Positions 8,408 through 15,810 of a DNA stretch of 64,000 nt are shown here, one piece after another. Under the pieces are notes generated by a model. That model saw nothing but the letters and a program-made list of their open reading frames with translations. It made no database searches and had not been told where the DNA came from. The translations under genes and the position numbers were made by a program. The stretch comes from Phycisphaeraceae bacterium. GTDB taxonomy: Bacteria > Planctomycetota > Phycisphaerae > Phycisphaerales > Phycisphaeraceae. Location: the NCBI GenBank assembly GCA_020851735.1, contig JADZCD010000066.1, positions 62,001 to 126,000 of the forward strand. The letters run 5' to 3'. The first letter of the stretch is position 1, and each line of letters begins with the position of its first letter.

Positions 8408-8654
8408 GATGGAAGGCCCTCGTGAATAAAGAGCAGAAGTATCGAGTGACGGCGGGCACGACGAGGGGACGATACGAAGACGTCGGTCAGACCTGCTTAA
8501 GCCATCCCCATGTCGTGGAGGGCATGGTAGCGGGTCAGGAAAGAAGGGCCAAATGGGGTGAAGATGGGGTTCGTTCGCGGGGCTCGCTCGTGGAATCCAC
8601 TCACGTGACCCCCGAGGGGCGTCACAGATACCGGTTGCGCCGGTCTCTTCCGAC

Positions 8655-8700
8655 TTAAAAACCGCCTATGGGCAGTGTTTTAGTCGGGGTGAGTGTCGGA
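8655..8700. repeat. Degenerate copy of the tRNA-Pro 3' end plus terminator
   Basis: The stretch TTAAAAACCGCCTATG, GGCAGTGTTTTAG, TCGGGGTGA resembles the terminator and 3' end of the intact tRNA-Pro at 9577-9620 (TTAAAAAACCGCC, GGCGGTTTTTTAA, TCGGGGTGA) in order and orientation. The two lie about 920 bp apart and bracket the HEPN gene, as attachment-site repeats would around an integrated element. The match is imperfect and no integrase is present. The rest of 8408-8798 holds no recognisable gene. Confidence 0.45.
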
Positions 8701-8798
8701 ACTTTGAACCGGCGAATGAGGTCATAGTGACTTTTGTTGCTCCGTTTCTGCATAATCCTGAGCCGTATCTCCTAACCGTGCTTAACGTCCAGAAGAGG

Positions 8799-9335
8799 TC
8801 AGCGGCTTCGTAGGTTTGCTAATTGCGCCCCAACAGTACTCAAAAACCGACCGAGAGCATCAACGGTGATAGATACCTTGAAGTTTTCGGTACCATTGCG
8901 GCTTTTGTCCCAGAATTCATAATTCTCTTGGCTATCACTTGCGAAATTCACGTGAGCAATAGCGTTGCGAAGGTGTCTGATGAAATCCCGGAGCGGGTGC
9001 TCGTTATTAGGCGGAGCCCAGGTAGTGACCTGGAACAAACGCAATGGCTTGTCTTTATCGAGCAAATTGTAGATGGTGTCGTTCGACGGGGGATCCCAGA
9101 TTTCTTTCGGCACAACAATCAGGCAATACAAAAGAGAAGCGATGTATGCTGGGTTTTTCAGATTCCAATTCGGAATCCCGTAGTGCGTTGTCCATTTGGC
9201 CAGACTGCGGCCCAAGTTGCCATCTTCCAAGGCGTCTTGAATCACTTGAGCATTAAGGTAGGCGCATTGCGCAATCTGCCAGCGGAAATTGTCCCTCTCA
9301 TTTGCCAATCCAGTTACCTTTCTCTCCAGTCGCAT
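8799..9335 (-). CDS. HEPN-domain protein, possibly of the pEK499_p136 type
   Basis: A 178-residue alpha-helical protein. Near residue 120 it has DFIRHLRNAIAHVNF, an R-N-A-x-A-H (Rx4H) motif of the HEPN superfamily, whose active members are ribonucleases found in toxin-antitoxin, abortive infection and RNA-processing systems. The overall layout (IASLLYCLIVVPKEIW, then an amphipathic helix and the motif) recalls the HEPN_pEK499_p136 group of plasmid and island proteins. The region is visibly AT-richer than its neighbours and uses less biased codons, suggesting transfer. No cognate antitoxin or nucleotidyltransferase gene is adjacent. The start is uncertain because no clear ribosome site precedes the ATG at 9335. 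Confidence 0.6.
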   Translation of the reverse strand: MRLERKVTGLANERDNFRWQIAQCAYLNAQVIQDALEDGNLGRSLAKWTTHYGIPNWNLKNPAYIASLLYCLIVVPKEIWDPPSNDTIYNLLDKDKPLRLFQVTTWAPPNNEHPLRDFIRHLRNAIAHVNFASDSQENYEFWDKSRNGTENFKVSITVDALGRFLSTVGAQLANLRSR

Positions 9336-9576
9336 CCGCCCGGGTGGCTGGGGCTAAGCGCAGCGTGCCCCAGTGCCTTTCTCTCGACTTCAATGGGGCG
9401 CCAGGATATAGCCCCAAGCGTCAGTATCCGCTGATATGGCGCGATTGCCAAGTTGAACAGTTGAGCAGGTGAGCAGGAGACCGCAGGAGAGGCCCGTTGT
9501 CATGGCCAGCCTGTTTGGCCGGCCTTGGTCTCCTGGCTTGGTCTACTTTCTCCTCTCTACTCTCTCCTGCTCAATT

Positions 9577-9604
9577 AAAAAACCGCCTTTGTAGGCGGTT
9601 TTTT
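9577..9604 (-). terminator. Intrinsic terminator of tRNA-Pro
   Basis: AACCGCC and GGCGGTT pair around a short loop and are flanked by A and T runs, so the hairpin can work on either strand. It begins two bases beyond the tRNA 3' end on the minus strand. The purine/pyrimidine-rich stretches at 9450-9575 upstream on the plus strand are partly inverted copies of each other. Confidence 0.8.
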
Positions 9605-9606
9605 AA

Positions 9607-9681
9607 TCGGGGTGACAGGATTCGAACCTGCGGCCTCTTCGACCCGAACGAAGCGCTCTAGCCAAGCTGAGCTACACCCCG
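9607..9681 (-). tRNA. tRNA-Pro (anticodon CGG)
   Basis: The 75-nt minus-strand sequence folds as a cloverleaf: acceptor CGGGGTG/CACCCCG with discriminator A, D-arm GTAGCTCAGCTTGGCTAGAGC, anticodon stem CTTCG/CGAAG with loop TTCGGGT (anticodon CGG, reading CCG), and T-arm GCAGGTTCGAATCCTGT. CCA is not encoded. It is followed immediately by a terminator. A degenerate copy of its 3' part lies near 8680. Confidence 0.95.
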
Positions 9682-9780
9682 TAGCGGCCGGGCACGATTC
9701 ATCTCGTGTCGGCTGGGCGGCCATTCTAACTTCTTGGGCTATGCAAAGCGAACAGGTCCATTTTTGGACGTTTTCCCGCG

Positions 9781-10779
9781 TTAACCGGGCGTCCGGGCCG
9801 CGGGCGCGTCGGCCGGCGGGGCCAAGGGATTGCCGGTGGCTGGGGGAACCGTCGGCCCGCCCGTGGGCGGCGGGGCGGGGGCCGGCGCGGCTGCCTCGGC
9901 CGGCTCGATGTGGGCCGTCACGTCCGCTTCGCCCAGCGCCTGCTCGATGCGGTACTCGATGCGGCTGATCAGTTCATGCGCCCACGCCACGGTCATCTGC
10001 CCGGGCACCTGCAGGTGAACATCCACCCAGTGAAACGCCCCGCTGTGACGGTGACGCAGCTTGTGATACCCGCGGATCGCGCCCTGGGCGATTTCCTCAT
10101 CGAGCATCCGGCGGATCAGCACGTCGTCAGCCGGGTCGGCATGATCCATCAAGCCCAGAATCGACTGGTGCAGCAATTGCCCGCTGGTCCAGAGAATCAA
10201 AGCCGCCATCACCAGCGCGATCACCGGGTCCAGCCACCACAAGCCCGTAAAGTAAACCAGAATCAAACCCACCCACACCCCGGCGGTGGAGGTAAAGTCC
10301 GTCAAGAGGTGTCTGCCGTCAGCCAAGAGCGGCCCGCTGGCATAGCGCCTGCCCGCGCGGATCACGTAAAACGCCAACCCGCAGGTCAGCACCCCCACCA
10401 ACCCCATCAGCCCCAGGCCCAGCGACAGCCGCTCCAACTCCGCGGGCACGATCAAACGCGCGATCGCCTTGTACGCGATCAAAGCCCCCGCCACCAGAAT
10501 CATCGCCCCCTCAAAACCCACAGCCATGAACTCCGCCTTGCCGTGCCCGTAGGAATGCCCACGATCCACCGGTTGGCTGCCCAGCCAGACCGAATACAGC
10601 ATCACCCCCGCAGCCAGAATGTTGATGATCGACTCCAACGCGTCGCTTAAGACGGCGATGGAGGAAGTCAGCCCGAAAATCCCAAACTTTAGCGCCGTGA
10701 TGCCCAGCCCCGCGAGCAGCGCGTGGCGGCCGACGCGTTGAATCTTCGACAGGTCGGGATGGGCGGTCGGTTCGGGCAT
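9781..10779 (-). CDS. Cation diffusion facilitator (CDF) family transporter
   Basis: A 332-residue inner-membrane antiporter predicted to export divalent metal ions (Zn, Fe, Mn or Co class) in exchange for protons. It has the usual six membrane segments, the CDF signature LSDALESIINILAAG in TM2 (Asp46, with Ser50 where many members have Asp), the HSYGHGKAEF loop, and the TM5 site ADGRHLLTDF with the HxxxD pattern. A cytoplasmic C-terminal domain follows (HRHSGAFHWVDVHLQVPGQM). After it comes an unusual 45-residue Ala/Pro tail. Its start lies 97 bp downstream of the purC stop on the same strand, and it ends 100 bp before the tRNA. The metal cannot be decided from the sequence. Confidence 0.92.
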   Translation of the reverse strand: MPEPTAHPDLSKIQRVGRHALLAGLGITALKFGIFGLTSSIAVLSDALESIINILAAGVMLYSVWLGSQPVDRGHSYGHGKAEFMAVGFEGAMILVAGALIAYKAIARLIVPAELERLSLGLGLMGLVGVLTCGLAFYVIRAGRRYASGPLLADGRHLLTDFTSTAGVWVGLILVYFTGLWWLDPVIALVMAALILWTSGQLLHQSILGLMDHADPADDVLIRRMLDEEIAQGAIRGYHKLRHRHSGAFHWVDVHLQVPGQMTVAWAHELISRIEYRIEQALGEADVTAHIEPAEAAAPAPAPPPTGGPTVPPATGNPLAPPADAPAARTPG

Positions 10780-10876
10780 GTCCCACGCAGGATGAAGGTT
10801 GTCAGCCTAGACAACAAAGGGCCCATGCGTGGCGCGGCATGAGCCCTCTGCAAACTTGCGGTTGATTTGCCAGACT

Positions 10877-11827
10877 CTACATCATCAGGGGCCGGCCGGT
10901 CAATAGGCGATACGCCTCCAAGTAGCGCTGGCGGGTGCTTTGGATAATTTCCTCAGGCAGTTCCGGGCCCGGGGCGGCTTTGTTCCAGCGCCCGCGATCC
11001 ACCAGCTCCTGCAGGAAGTTGCGCACGTGCTGCTTGTCGAAACTCGGCTGATCCTGTCCCGGCTGATACCGCTCGGCCGGCCAGAAGCGCGAGCTATCGG
11101 GCGTGAGCACTTCGTCGATCAAGATCGGCTGGGCGGAACCGCTGCCTAAGGGCAGGCCGAACTCGAATTTCGTGTCCGCCAGAATAATTCCCCGCGAGGC
11201 GGCGTAATCATGCCCCATCTGATAGATCGCCAGACTGCCGTCACGCAGCGTCTTCATCAGGTCCGCCCCCACCAGCTCGCATGCCCGCTCGAAGGAGATG
11301 TTTTCGTCGTGCCCGGACTCTTCCTTGGTCGCCGGCGTGAAGATCGGCTGCGGCAGTTTGTCGCAGTGGCGCAGCCCGCCGGGCAGCTTGATGCCGCAGA
11401 CGGTTTGCGATTGCTGATATTCCTTCCAGCCCGACCCGGCCAGATACCCGCGCACCACGCACTCGATGGGCACCACCTTGGTCTTGCGCCCGATCATCAC
11501 CCGCCCGACCAGGGGCTGGCGATCTTCCGCGCCAAGGCCGGGGATGTCCTTGGGGTCCGTGGAAAGCAGGTGGTGCGACAGCTTGCCGCTTAGCTGCTTG
11601 TGGATGCGCTCGAACCAGAAGCGGCTGATCTGCGTGAGCACCACGCCCTTGTCCGGCACGCCGTTGGGCATGACCACGTCAAAGGCGCTGATGCGGTCGG
11701 AGGCGACGATCAGCAGCCCCGGCCCGCCGTCGGCCAGCTTGACGTCGTAAATATCGCGCACCTTGCCCTGACGCCGGCCGGGCAGGGGAAGGTTGGTCTG
11801 CAAGAGGGGCGAATGATTGCTGGACAT
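10877..11827 (-). CDS. purC: Phosphoribosylaminoimidazole-succinocarboxamide synthase
   Basis: A 316-residue enzyme of purine synthesis that joins aspartate to CAIR with ATP to give SAICAR. Family blocks are GKVRDIYDV near the N-terminus, LIVASDRISAFDVVMPNGVP, ECVVRGYLAGSGWKEYQ, IFTPATKEE and DTKFEFGL followed by LIDEVLTPDSSRFW. The length fits the longer, yeast-like SAICAR synthetases. ATG at 11827 is chosen because the conserved region begins about 20 residues later; an in-frame extension upstream overlaps the pheS end and is not protein-like. It follows purD and pheS on the same strand and is probably transcribed with them. Confidence 0.96.
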   Translation of the reverse strand: MSSNHSPLLQTNLPLPGRRQGKVRDIYDVKLADGGPGLLIVASDRISAFDVVMPNGVPDKGVVLTQISRFWFERIHKQLSGKLSHHLLSTDPKDIPGLGAEDRQPLVGRVMIGRKTKVVPIECVVRGYLAGSGWKEYQQSQTVCGIKLPGGLRHCDKLPQPIFTPATKEESGHDENISFERACELVGADLMKTLRDGSLAIYQMGHDYAASRGIILADTKFEFGLPLGSGSAQPILIDEVLTPDSSRFWPAERYQPGQDQPSFDKQHVRNFLQELVDRGRWNKAAPGPELPEEIIQSTRQRYLEAYRLLTGRPLMM

Positions 11828-11901
11828 AGTATGGTTTACCCTTGGGCTTCTGGTCCGACAGGACAAATCGTCAAGCCATTTTTGCGCGGCGGAAGCCAAA
11901 G

Positions 11902-12891
11902 TCAAAACTGGCGTAAAAATCTTACGTCGTTTTCGAACAGCCAGCGGATGTCGGTGATGCCGTACTTGCGCATCGCCAGCCGTTCGATGCCCAGGCCGAA
12001 CGCCCAGCCTGTCCAGATTTCCGGATCGTACCCCACCGCTTTAAAGACATTCGGGTCCACCATGCCGCACCCGCCCAGCTCCATCCAGCGCGGGCCGTTG
12101 CCTAAATCGATGCGGACTTCCATCTCCGCCGACGGCTCGGTGAAGGGAAAGAAGCTCGGCCGCAGGCGAACTTCCGTGTCCGGCCCGAAGTAGACGTGCA
12201 CGAACTGCAGCAGCGTGGACTTTAAGTCCGCCATGCTCACGCCGCGATCCACGTACAGCCCCTCAACCTGGTGGAACATCGAATAGTGCGTGGCGTCGTG
12301 CTCGTCGGGCCGATACACGCGTCCCATGGCCACGATCCGCACCGGCGGGGGCGTTTTTTCCATCACCCGGATCTGAATGGTGCTGGTCTGGCTGCGCAGG
12401 AGGTGCTTGTCGTCAATGTAAAAATTATCCAGGGGGTCGCGGGCCGGGTGCGACAGCGGAATGTTCAAGGCCTGGAAATTATGGAATTCGTCCTCCACCT
12501 CCGGCCCGGTGGCGATGTCAAAACCCATGCGCCCGAAGACGTCGATCAAATCGTCGATGGTCTGGGTGATGACGTGATTTCGCCCCATCTTCGGCGGCAG
12601 GCCCGGCTCGGTGACGTCCAGCAGCGGCCCCGTGGATGACTTGGCCTTGGTTCCCAGCTCCTGCTGGCGCTGGGCGAAGGCGGCTTCCAGCTGCTGGCGC
12701 AGGGCGTTGGCCCGCTGGCCGAACTGCGGCTTCTGGTCGGCCGGCACCTGCTTGAGCAGGCCCATTAAGTCCTTCAGCGCGCCCTTGGTGCCCAGGTACT
12801 TGATGCGGAATTGCTCAAGCTGCGGGCCGTCGGCGACGGCAGCCAGATCAGCCTGGGCCTGGGCTTGGAGCTGGGCAATCTTTTCGAGCAT
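11902..12891 (-). CDS. pheS: Phenylalanyl-tRNA synthetase alpha subunit
   Basis: A 329-residue class II aminoacyl-tRNA synthetase subunit that charges tRNA-Phe as an alpha2-beta2 complex. The N-terminal coiled coil contains FRIKYLGTKGALKDL; the catalytic core has FNFQALNIPLSHPARD-like spacing (here FHNFQALNIPLSHPARDPLD), RTQTSTIQIR-type block (LLRSQTSTIQIRVM), motif 2 (GRVYRPDEHDATH), FHQVEGLYVD, and the motif 3 region ELGGCGMVDPNV with GFGLGIERLAM-like end (WAFGLGIERLAMRKYGI). ATG at 12891 is preferred; the upstream in-frame extension is low-complexity. The beta-subunit gene pheT, usually next to pheS, is not here; the gene sits between purD and purC. Confidence 0.96.
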   Translation of the reverse strand: MLEKIAQLQAQAQADLAAVADGPQLEQFRIKYLGTKGALKDLMGLLKQVPADQKPQFGQRANALRQQLEAAFAQRQQELGTKAKSSTGPLLDVTEPGLPPKMGRNHVITQTIDDLIDVFGRMGFDIATGPEVEDEFHNFQALNIPLSHPARDPLDNFYIDDKHLLRSQTSTIQIRVMEKTPPPVRIVAMGRVYRPDEHDATHYSMFHQVEGLYVDRGVSMADLKSTLLQFVHVYFGPDTEVRLRPSFFPFTEPSAEMEVRIDLGNGPRWMELGGCGMVDPNVFKAVGYDPEIWTGWAFGLGIERLAMRKYGITDIRWLFENDVRFLRQF

Positions 12892-12953
12892 GTTCGCGAA
12901 TGCTCCAGAAGCGGACGACGTTGAAGCTCCGCCGCCGCGGACGGCCAAGCCAT

Positions 12954-14243
12954 TCACACTTTGGCCATGACACGGTATCCGATGTCGCGGCGGAAGAAGG
13001 CGCCCTCAAAGTGGATTTTATCGCAAGCTTCGTTGGCCCGTCGCTGGGCGTCCGCCAGATCATCGCCCATGGCGCAGACGCTCAGCACCCGTCCCCCCGC
13101 GCTGACGGCTTGGCCGTCCTTAAGCGCGGTGCCGGCATGAAACACCCGCACGCCCTCGCTCGCCTGGGCCCGGTCGATGCCGGTGATGACCTTGCCCTTT
13201 TCATAGGGCCCCGGATAACCGCGGCTGGCCATCACCACGCAGCAGCAGCAGCGGGGATCCCAGGACAGGTCCACCTGCTCTAATTTTCCGTGGCAGGTGG
13301 CGAGCATCGCTTCCAGCAGGTCGCCCTGCAGGCGCATCATCAGCGGCTGGCATTCCGGATCGCCGAATCGGCAATTAAACTCCAGGACCTTCGGCCCGCC
13401 GGCGGTGAGCATCAGCCCCGCGTAGAGCACGCCGCGATAGGTGATCCCTTCCCGGCGCATGGCGTCCACGATGGGCACCAGGACCTCCGACTCAATCTGC
13501 CGCGTCAGTTCCTCGCTTAGGAGGGGCGTGGGGCAATACGCGCCCATGCCGCCGGTGTTGGGCCCGCTGTCGCCTTCGCCCACCTGCTTGTGATCCTGGG
13601 CGGGGTCGAGCACGAAAATCGTGTCGCCGTCCACCAGGGCCAGCACGGACAACTCCTGGCCGACCAGGCGTTCTTCGACCACGATGGTCTTGCCGGCCTG
13701 ATCGAATTCATTGGAGCGCATCAGCCGTTTGATGGCGGCCGCGGCCTGATCGCTGTTATCACAAACCATCACGCCCTTGCCCTTGGCCAGGCCCGCCGCC
13801 TTGACCACCAGCGGCGTCTCATGGGCCTGGACATACGCCAATGCGGCCTCGGGATCGGTAAAGGTCCTGTATTCCGCGGTGGGTACGGAGGCTAAGCGCA
13901 TCAGGTGCTTGGCGTAGGCCTTATCCGCTTCCAGCCGGGCCGCCGCCGCCGTGGGGCCGAACACGCTGCGCCCCGGCCGGGCCAGACGGTCCGCCAAGCC
14001 CGCCGCCAAGGGATCTTCCGGGCCGATGACGATCAACTCGATCTTGTTCTGCCGACAGAAGTAGTCGATGGCGTCGGCGTTCTTGGTGTTGACCGGCTCC
14101 AAGGTGAGATTGACGTTGGTCCCGATCTGCGCGGTGCCCGCGTTACCGGGAACGAAAAAGATCTTGTCGCAGCGCGGCGACTGGCTTAGCTTCCAGCCTA
14201 AGGCGTGCTCCCGACCTCCACTGCCGATGATCATCACGTTCAT
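12954..14243 (-). CDS. purD: Phosphoribosylamine-glycine ligase
   Basis: A 429-residue ATP-grasp enzyme, the second step of purine synthesis (phosphoribosylamine plus glycine plus ATP to GAR). The start MNVMIIGSGGREHALGWKL is the family signature, followed by the GNAGTAQIG loop, the ATP-grasp VVKAAGLAKGKGVMVC, DHKQVGEGDSGPNTGGMGAY (a near-perfect family motif) and LEFNCRFGDPECQPLM. It is the first gene of the purD-pheS-purC set on the minus strand. The 300 bp upstream, before the divergent lipoprotein gene, hold both promoters; no purine riboswitch is recognisable there. Confidence 0.97.
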   Translation of the reverse strand: MNVMIIGSGGREHALGWKLSQSPRCDKIFFVPGNAGTAQIGTNVNLTLEPVNTKNADAIDYFCRQNKIELIVIGPEDPLAAGLADRLARPGRSVFGPTAAAARLEADKAYAKHLMRLASVPTAEYRTFTDPEAALAYVQAHETPLVVKAAGLAKGKGVMVCDNSDQAAAAIKRLMRSNEFDQAGKTIVVEERLVGQELSVLALVDGDTIFVLDPAQDHKQVGEGDSGPNTGGMGAYCPTPLLSEELTRQIESEVLVPIVDAMRREGITYRGVLYAGLMLTAGGPKVLEFNCRFGDPECQPLMMRLQGDLLEAMLATCHGKLEQVDLSWDPRCCCCVVMASRGYPGPYEKGKVITGIDRAQASEGVRVFHAGTALKDGQAVSAGGRVLSVCAMGDDLADAQRRANEACDKIHFEGAFFRRDIGYRVMAKV

Positions 14244-14543
14244 GGGTGCAGCATGATACGGAGAATCAGCCCGGGGGAAAAATGCCGGTGCCCGGGAGGA
14301 AGGGGACTGCCTGGCCCCATCGGCGACGGCGGAGGATCGCCCATCGACGCGAATTAGGGGCTTGCCGGTTGACTTTACGCCATCTGGGGCCCTAATAGAT
14401 TATGCACAAGGGTTTCATAAACAGCGATGGTGGAGGAGAAATGAACATAGAATAAGAACCCCAGCGTGGAGTGGATGGGCCCAAAACGAGGGGAGATCGT
14501 GCGGGAAACGAAAACAGCACCTCTAATTGAGGAAGGAAAAACC

Positions 14544-15053
14544 ATGTTGAAGAATCTGACCGTGGTGTGGTGCGTGGCGGCGGTGTTGATGTTGACCGGT
14601 TGCGGCAAGGAAGAGGAAAAGGCTCCGGCCGCCAGCGGCGCCGGCAACGCGCCGGCCCAGAATATGGCCCAGAAGCTCATGGGCGACGTGAGTGACAAGG
14701 CCGCGGACCTGACCGCCCAGTTGACCGAACAGTTCAACAAGCAGCTGACCGAACGCGAATCACAGATCAAGTCCCTTAAGGCCGCCGCCGAGGGTAAAGC
14801 CAACGATGAGCTGAAGAAGATCATCAGCCAGCTGGATGACAAGGTGGCCGCAGCCAAGGGCAAGGTCGAGGAACTTAAGTCCGCCGGCAAGGATCACGTG
14901 GACGCCATCAAGGCGGAGATCACCAAGATGATCGGCGAGATCCAGACCCTGTACCAGGACGGCATGACCAAGCTCAACGCCCTCAAGGCCGCCGAGGTCA
15001 CCGAAGGCGCCAAGACCAGCACCGGCGGCGTCACGCTGCCCGGCAGCCGGTAA
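14544..15053 (+). CDS. Coiled-coil lipoprotein of unknown function
   Basis: A 169-residue protein. Residues 1-20 are a lipoprotein signal peptide ending in the lipobox LTGC, with Cys20 as the expected lipidated residue. The rest is a hydrophilic alpha-helical rod: heptad-like Leu/Ala spacing from about 45 to 150 (LTAQLTEQFNKQL, KSLKAAAEGKANDELKKII, KVEELKSAGKDHVDAIKAEI) predicts a long coiled coil, resembling apolipoprotein- or late-embryogenesis-like repeats. ATG at 14544 follows AGGAAGG. The role is unknown; a periplasmic spacer or stress protein is possible. A strong terminator follows 55 bases after the stop, so it is monocistronic. Confidence 0.85.
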   Translation: MLKNLTVVWCVAAVLMLTGCGKEEEKAPAASGAGNAPAQNMAQKLMGDVSDKAADLTAQLTEQFNKQLTERESQIKSLKAAAEGKANDELKKIISQLDDKVAAAKGKVEELKSAGKDHVDAIKAEITKMIGEIQTLYQDGMTKLNALKAAEVTEGAKTSTGGVTLPGSR

Positions 15054-15107
15054 AGCCGGGGACGTCCAGTGGTTTGAGCTCTTAAATGCCAGACGCGTGC
15101 CTGTCTG

Positions 15108-15131
15108 CCGCGGCGCAAGCCGCGGTTTTTT
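15108..15131 (+). terminator. Intrinsic terminator of the lipoprotein gene
   Basis: Seven-base stem CCGCGGC/GCCGCGG closed by a GCAA tetraloop and followed by six T, 55 bp after the lipoprotein stop. Confidence 0.9.
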
Positions 15132-15294
15132 ATGTCCCCGGCCGGGCAAAATCAGTCAACCCTTGTGGCCAAGCGGGGTCCAGAGGTACAATGTCGCCAG
15201 CTTGGCGTATGTCGCTGGGCATTCATCCTGTTTGCGGGTCGCCCACGTAGGTCTCCAGGCCGTTCGTGTGGCTCACCAGCTTGGAGAAATTGTT

Positions 15295-15642
15295 ATGCGA
15301 ATCTACGTGGGTAATCTGAATTTCCGCACCACCGAGGACGGGCTTCGTGAGATGTTCGGTCAGTTTGGCGCCGTGGACGAAGTGGCGATCGTTACCGACC
15401 GCGAGACCGGCCGTTCCCGCGGGTTCGGCTTTGTGACCATGTCCAACGACGACGAGGCTCGCCAGGCGATCGAATCGGCCAATGGCAAGCAACTGGACGA
15501 CCGTGAACTGACGGTCAACGAAGCGCGGCCCAAGACCGCCGGCAGCGGCGGCGGCGGGGGCGGTTACGGCGGCGGTCGTGGCGGCAGCGGTGGCGGCGGC
15601 GGCGGCCGGGGCGGCTATCGCGGCAATCGCGAACGCTATTGA
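15295..15642 (+). CDS. Glycine-rich RRM RNA-binding protein
   Basis: A 115-residue protein with one RNA recognition motif (1-80) and a Gly/Arg-rich tail (82-115). RNP2 is IYVGNL (3-8) and RNP1 is RGFGFVTM (42-49), with the aromatic residues that stack on RNA bases in place. Such proteins in cyanobacteria and planctomycetes bind single-stranded RNA and often respond to cold. GGAG lies ten bases before the ATG. The 160-base leader after the previous terminator is long enough for post-transcriptional control, but no known element is recognised. The tail contains GGYGGGRGG-type repeats. A terminator follows directly. Confidence 0.95.
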   Translation: MRIYVGNLNFRTTEDGLREMFGQFGAVDEVAIVTDRETGRSRGFGFVTMSNDDEARQAIESANGKQLDDRELTVNEARPKTAGSGGGGGGYGGGRGGSGGGGGGRGGYRGNRERY

Positions 15643-15670
15643 ATCGCTCGATAATTCAGTGAATCTCAAT

Positions 15671-15701
15671 CCCCGCAGCGCAGGCCGCGGGGATTTTTTT
15701 T
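15671..15701 (+). terminator. Intrinsic terminator of the RRM gene
   Basis: CCCCGC and GCGGGG pair around a ten-base loop and are followed by ATTTTTTTT, 28 bp after the stop codon. Confidence 0.9.
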
Positions 15702-15810
15702 GTTGATGCCCCGGCGCAAGTCGCTGCCCAGGGATCAAACGGTCGTCCGAGCGCCGTCCGCGGCGGCGAAAAGTCCCGCCAAGCGATAGGATGATGCTCC
15801 GGAGGACTAG

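Noticed and set aside
8422..8658. 78-codon plus-strand frame between carbonic anhydrase and the HEPN gene
   Set aside because: Composition unlike protein and no start signal; the region more likely holds an island boundary.
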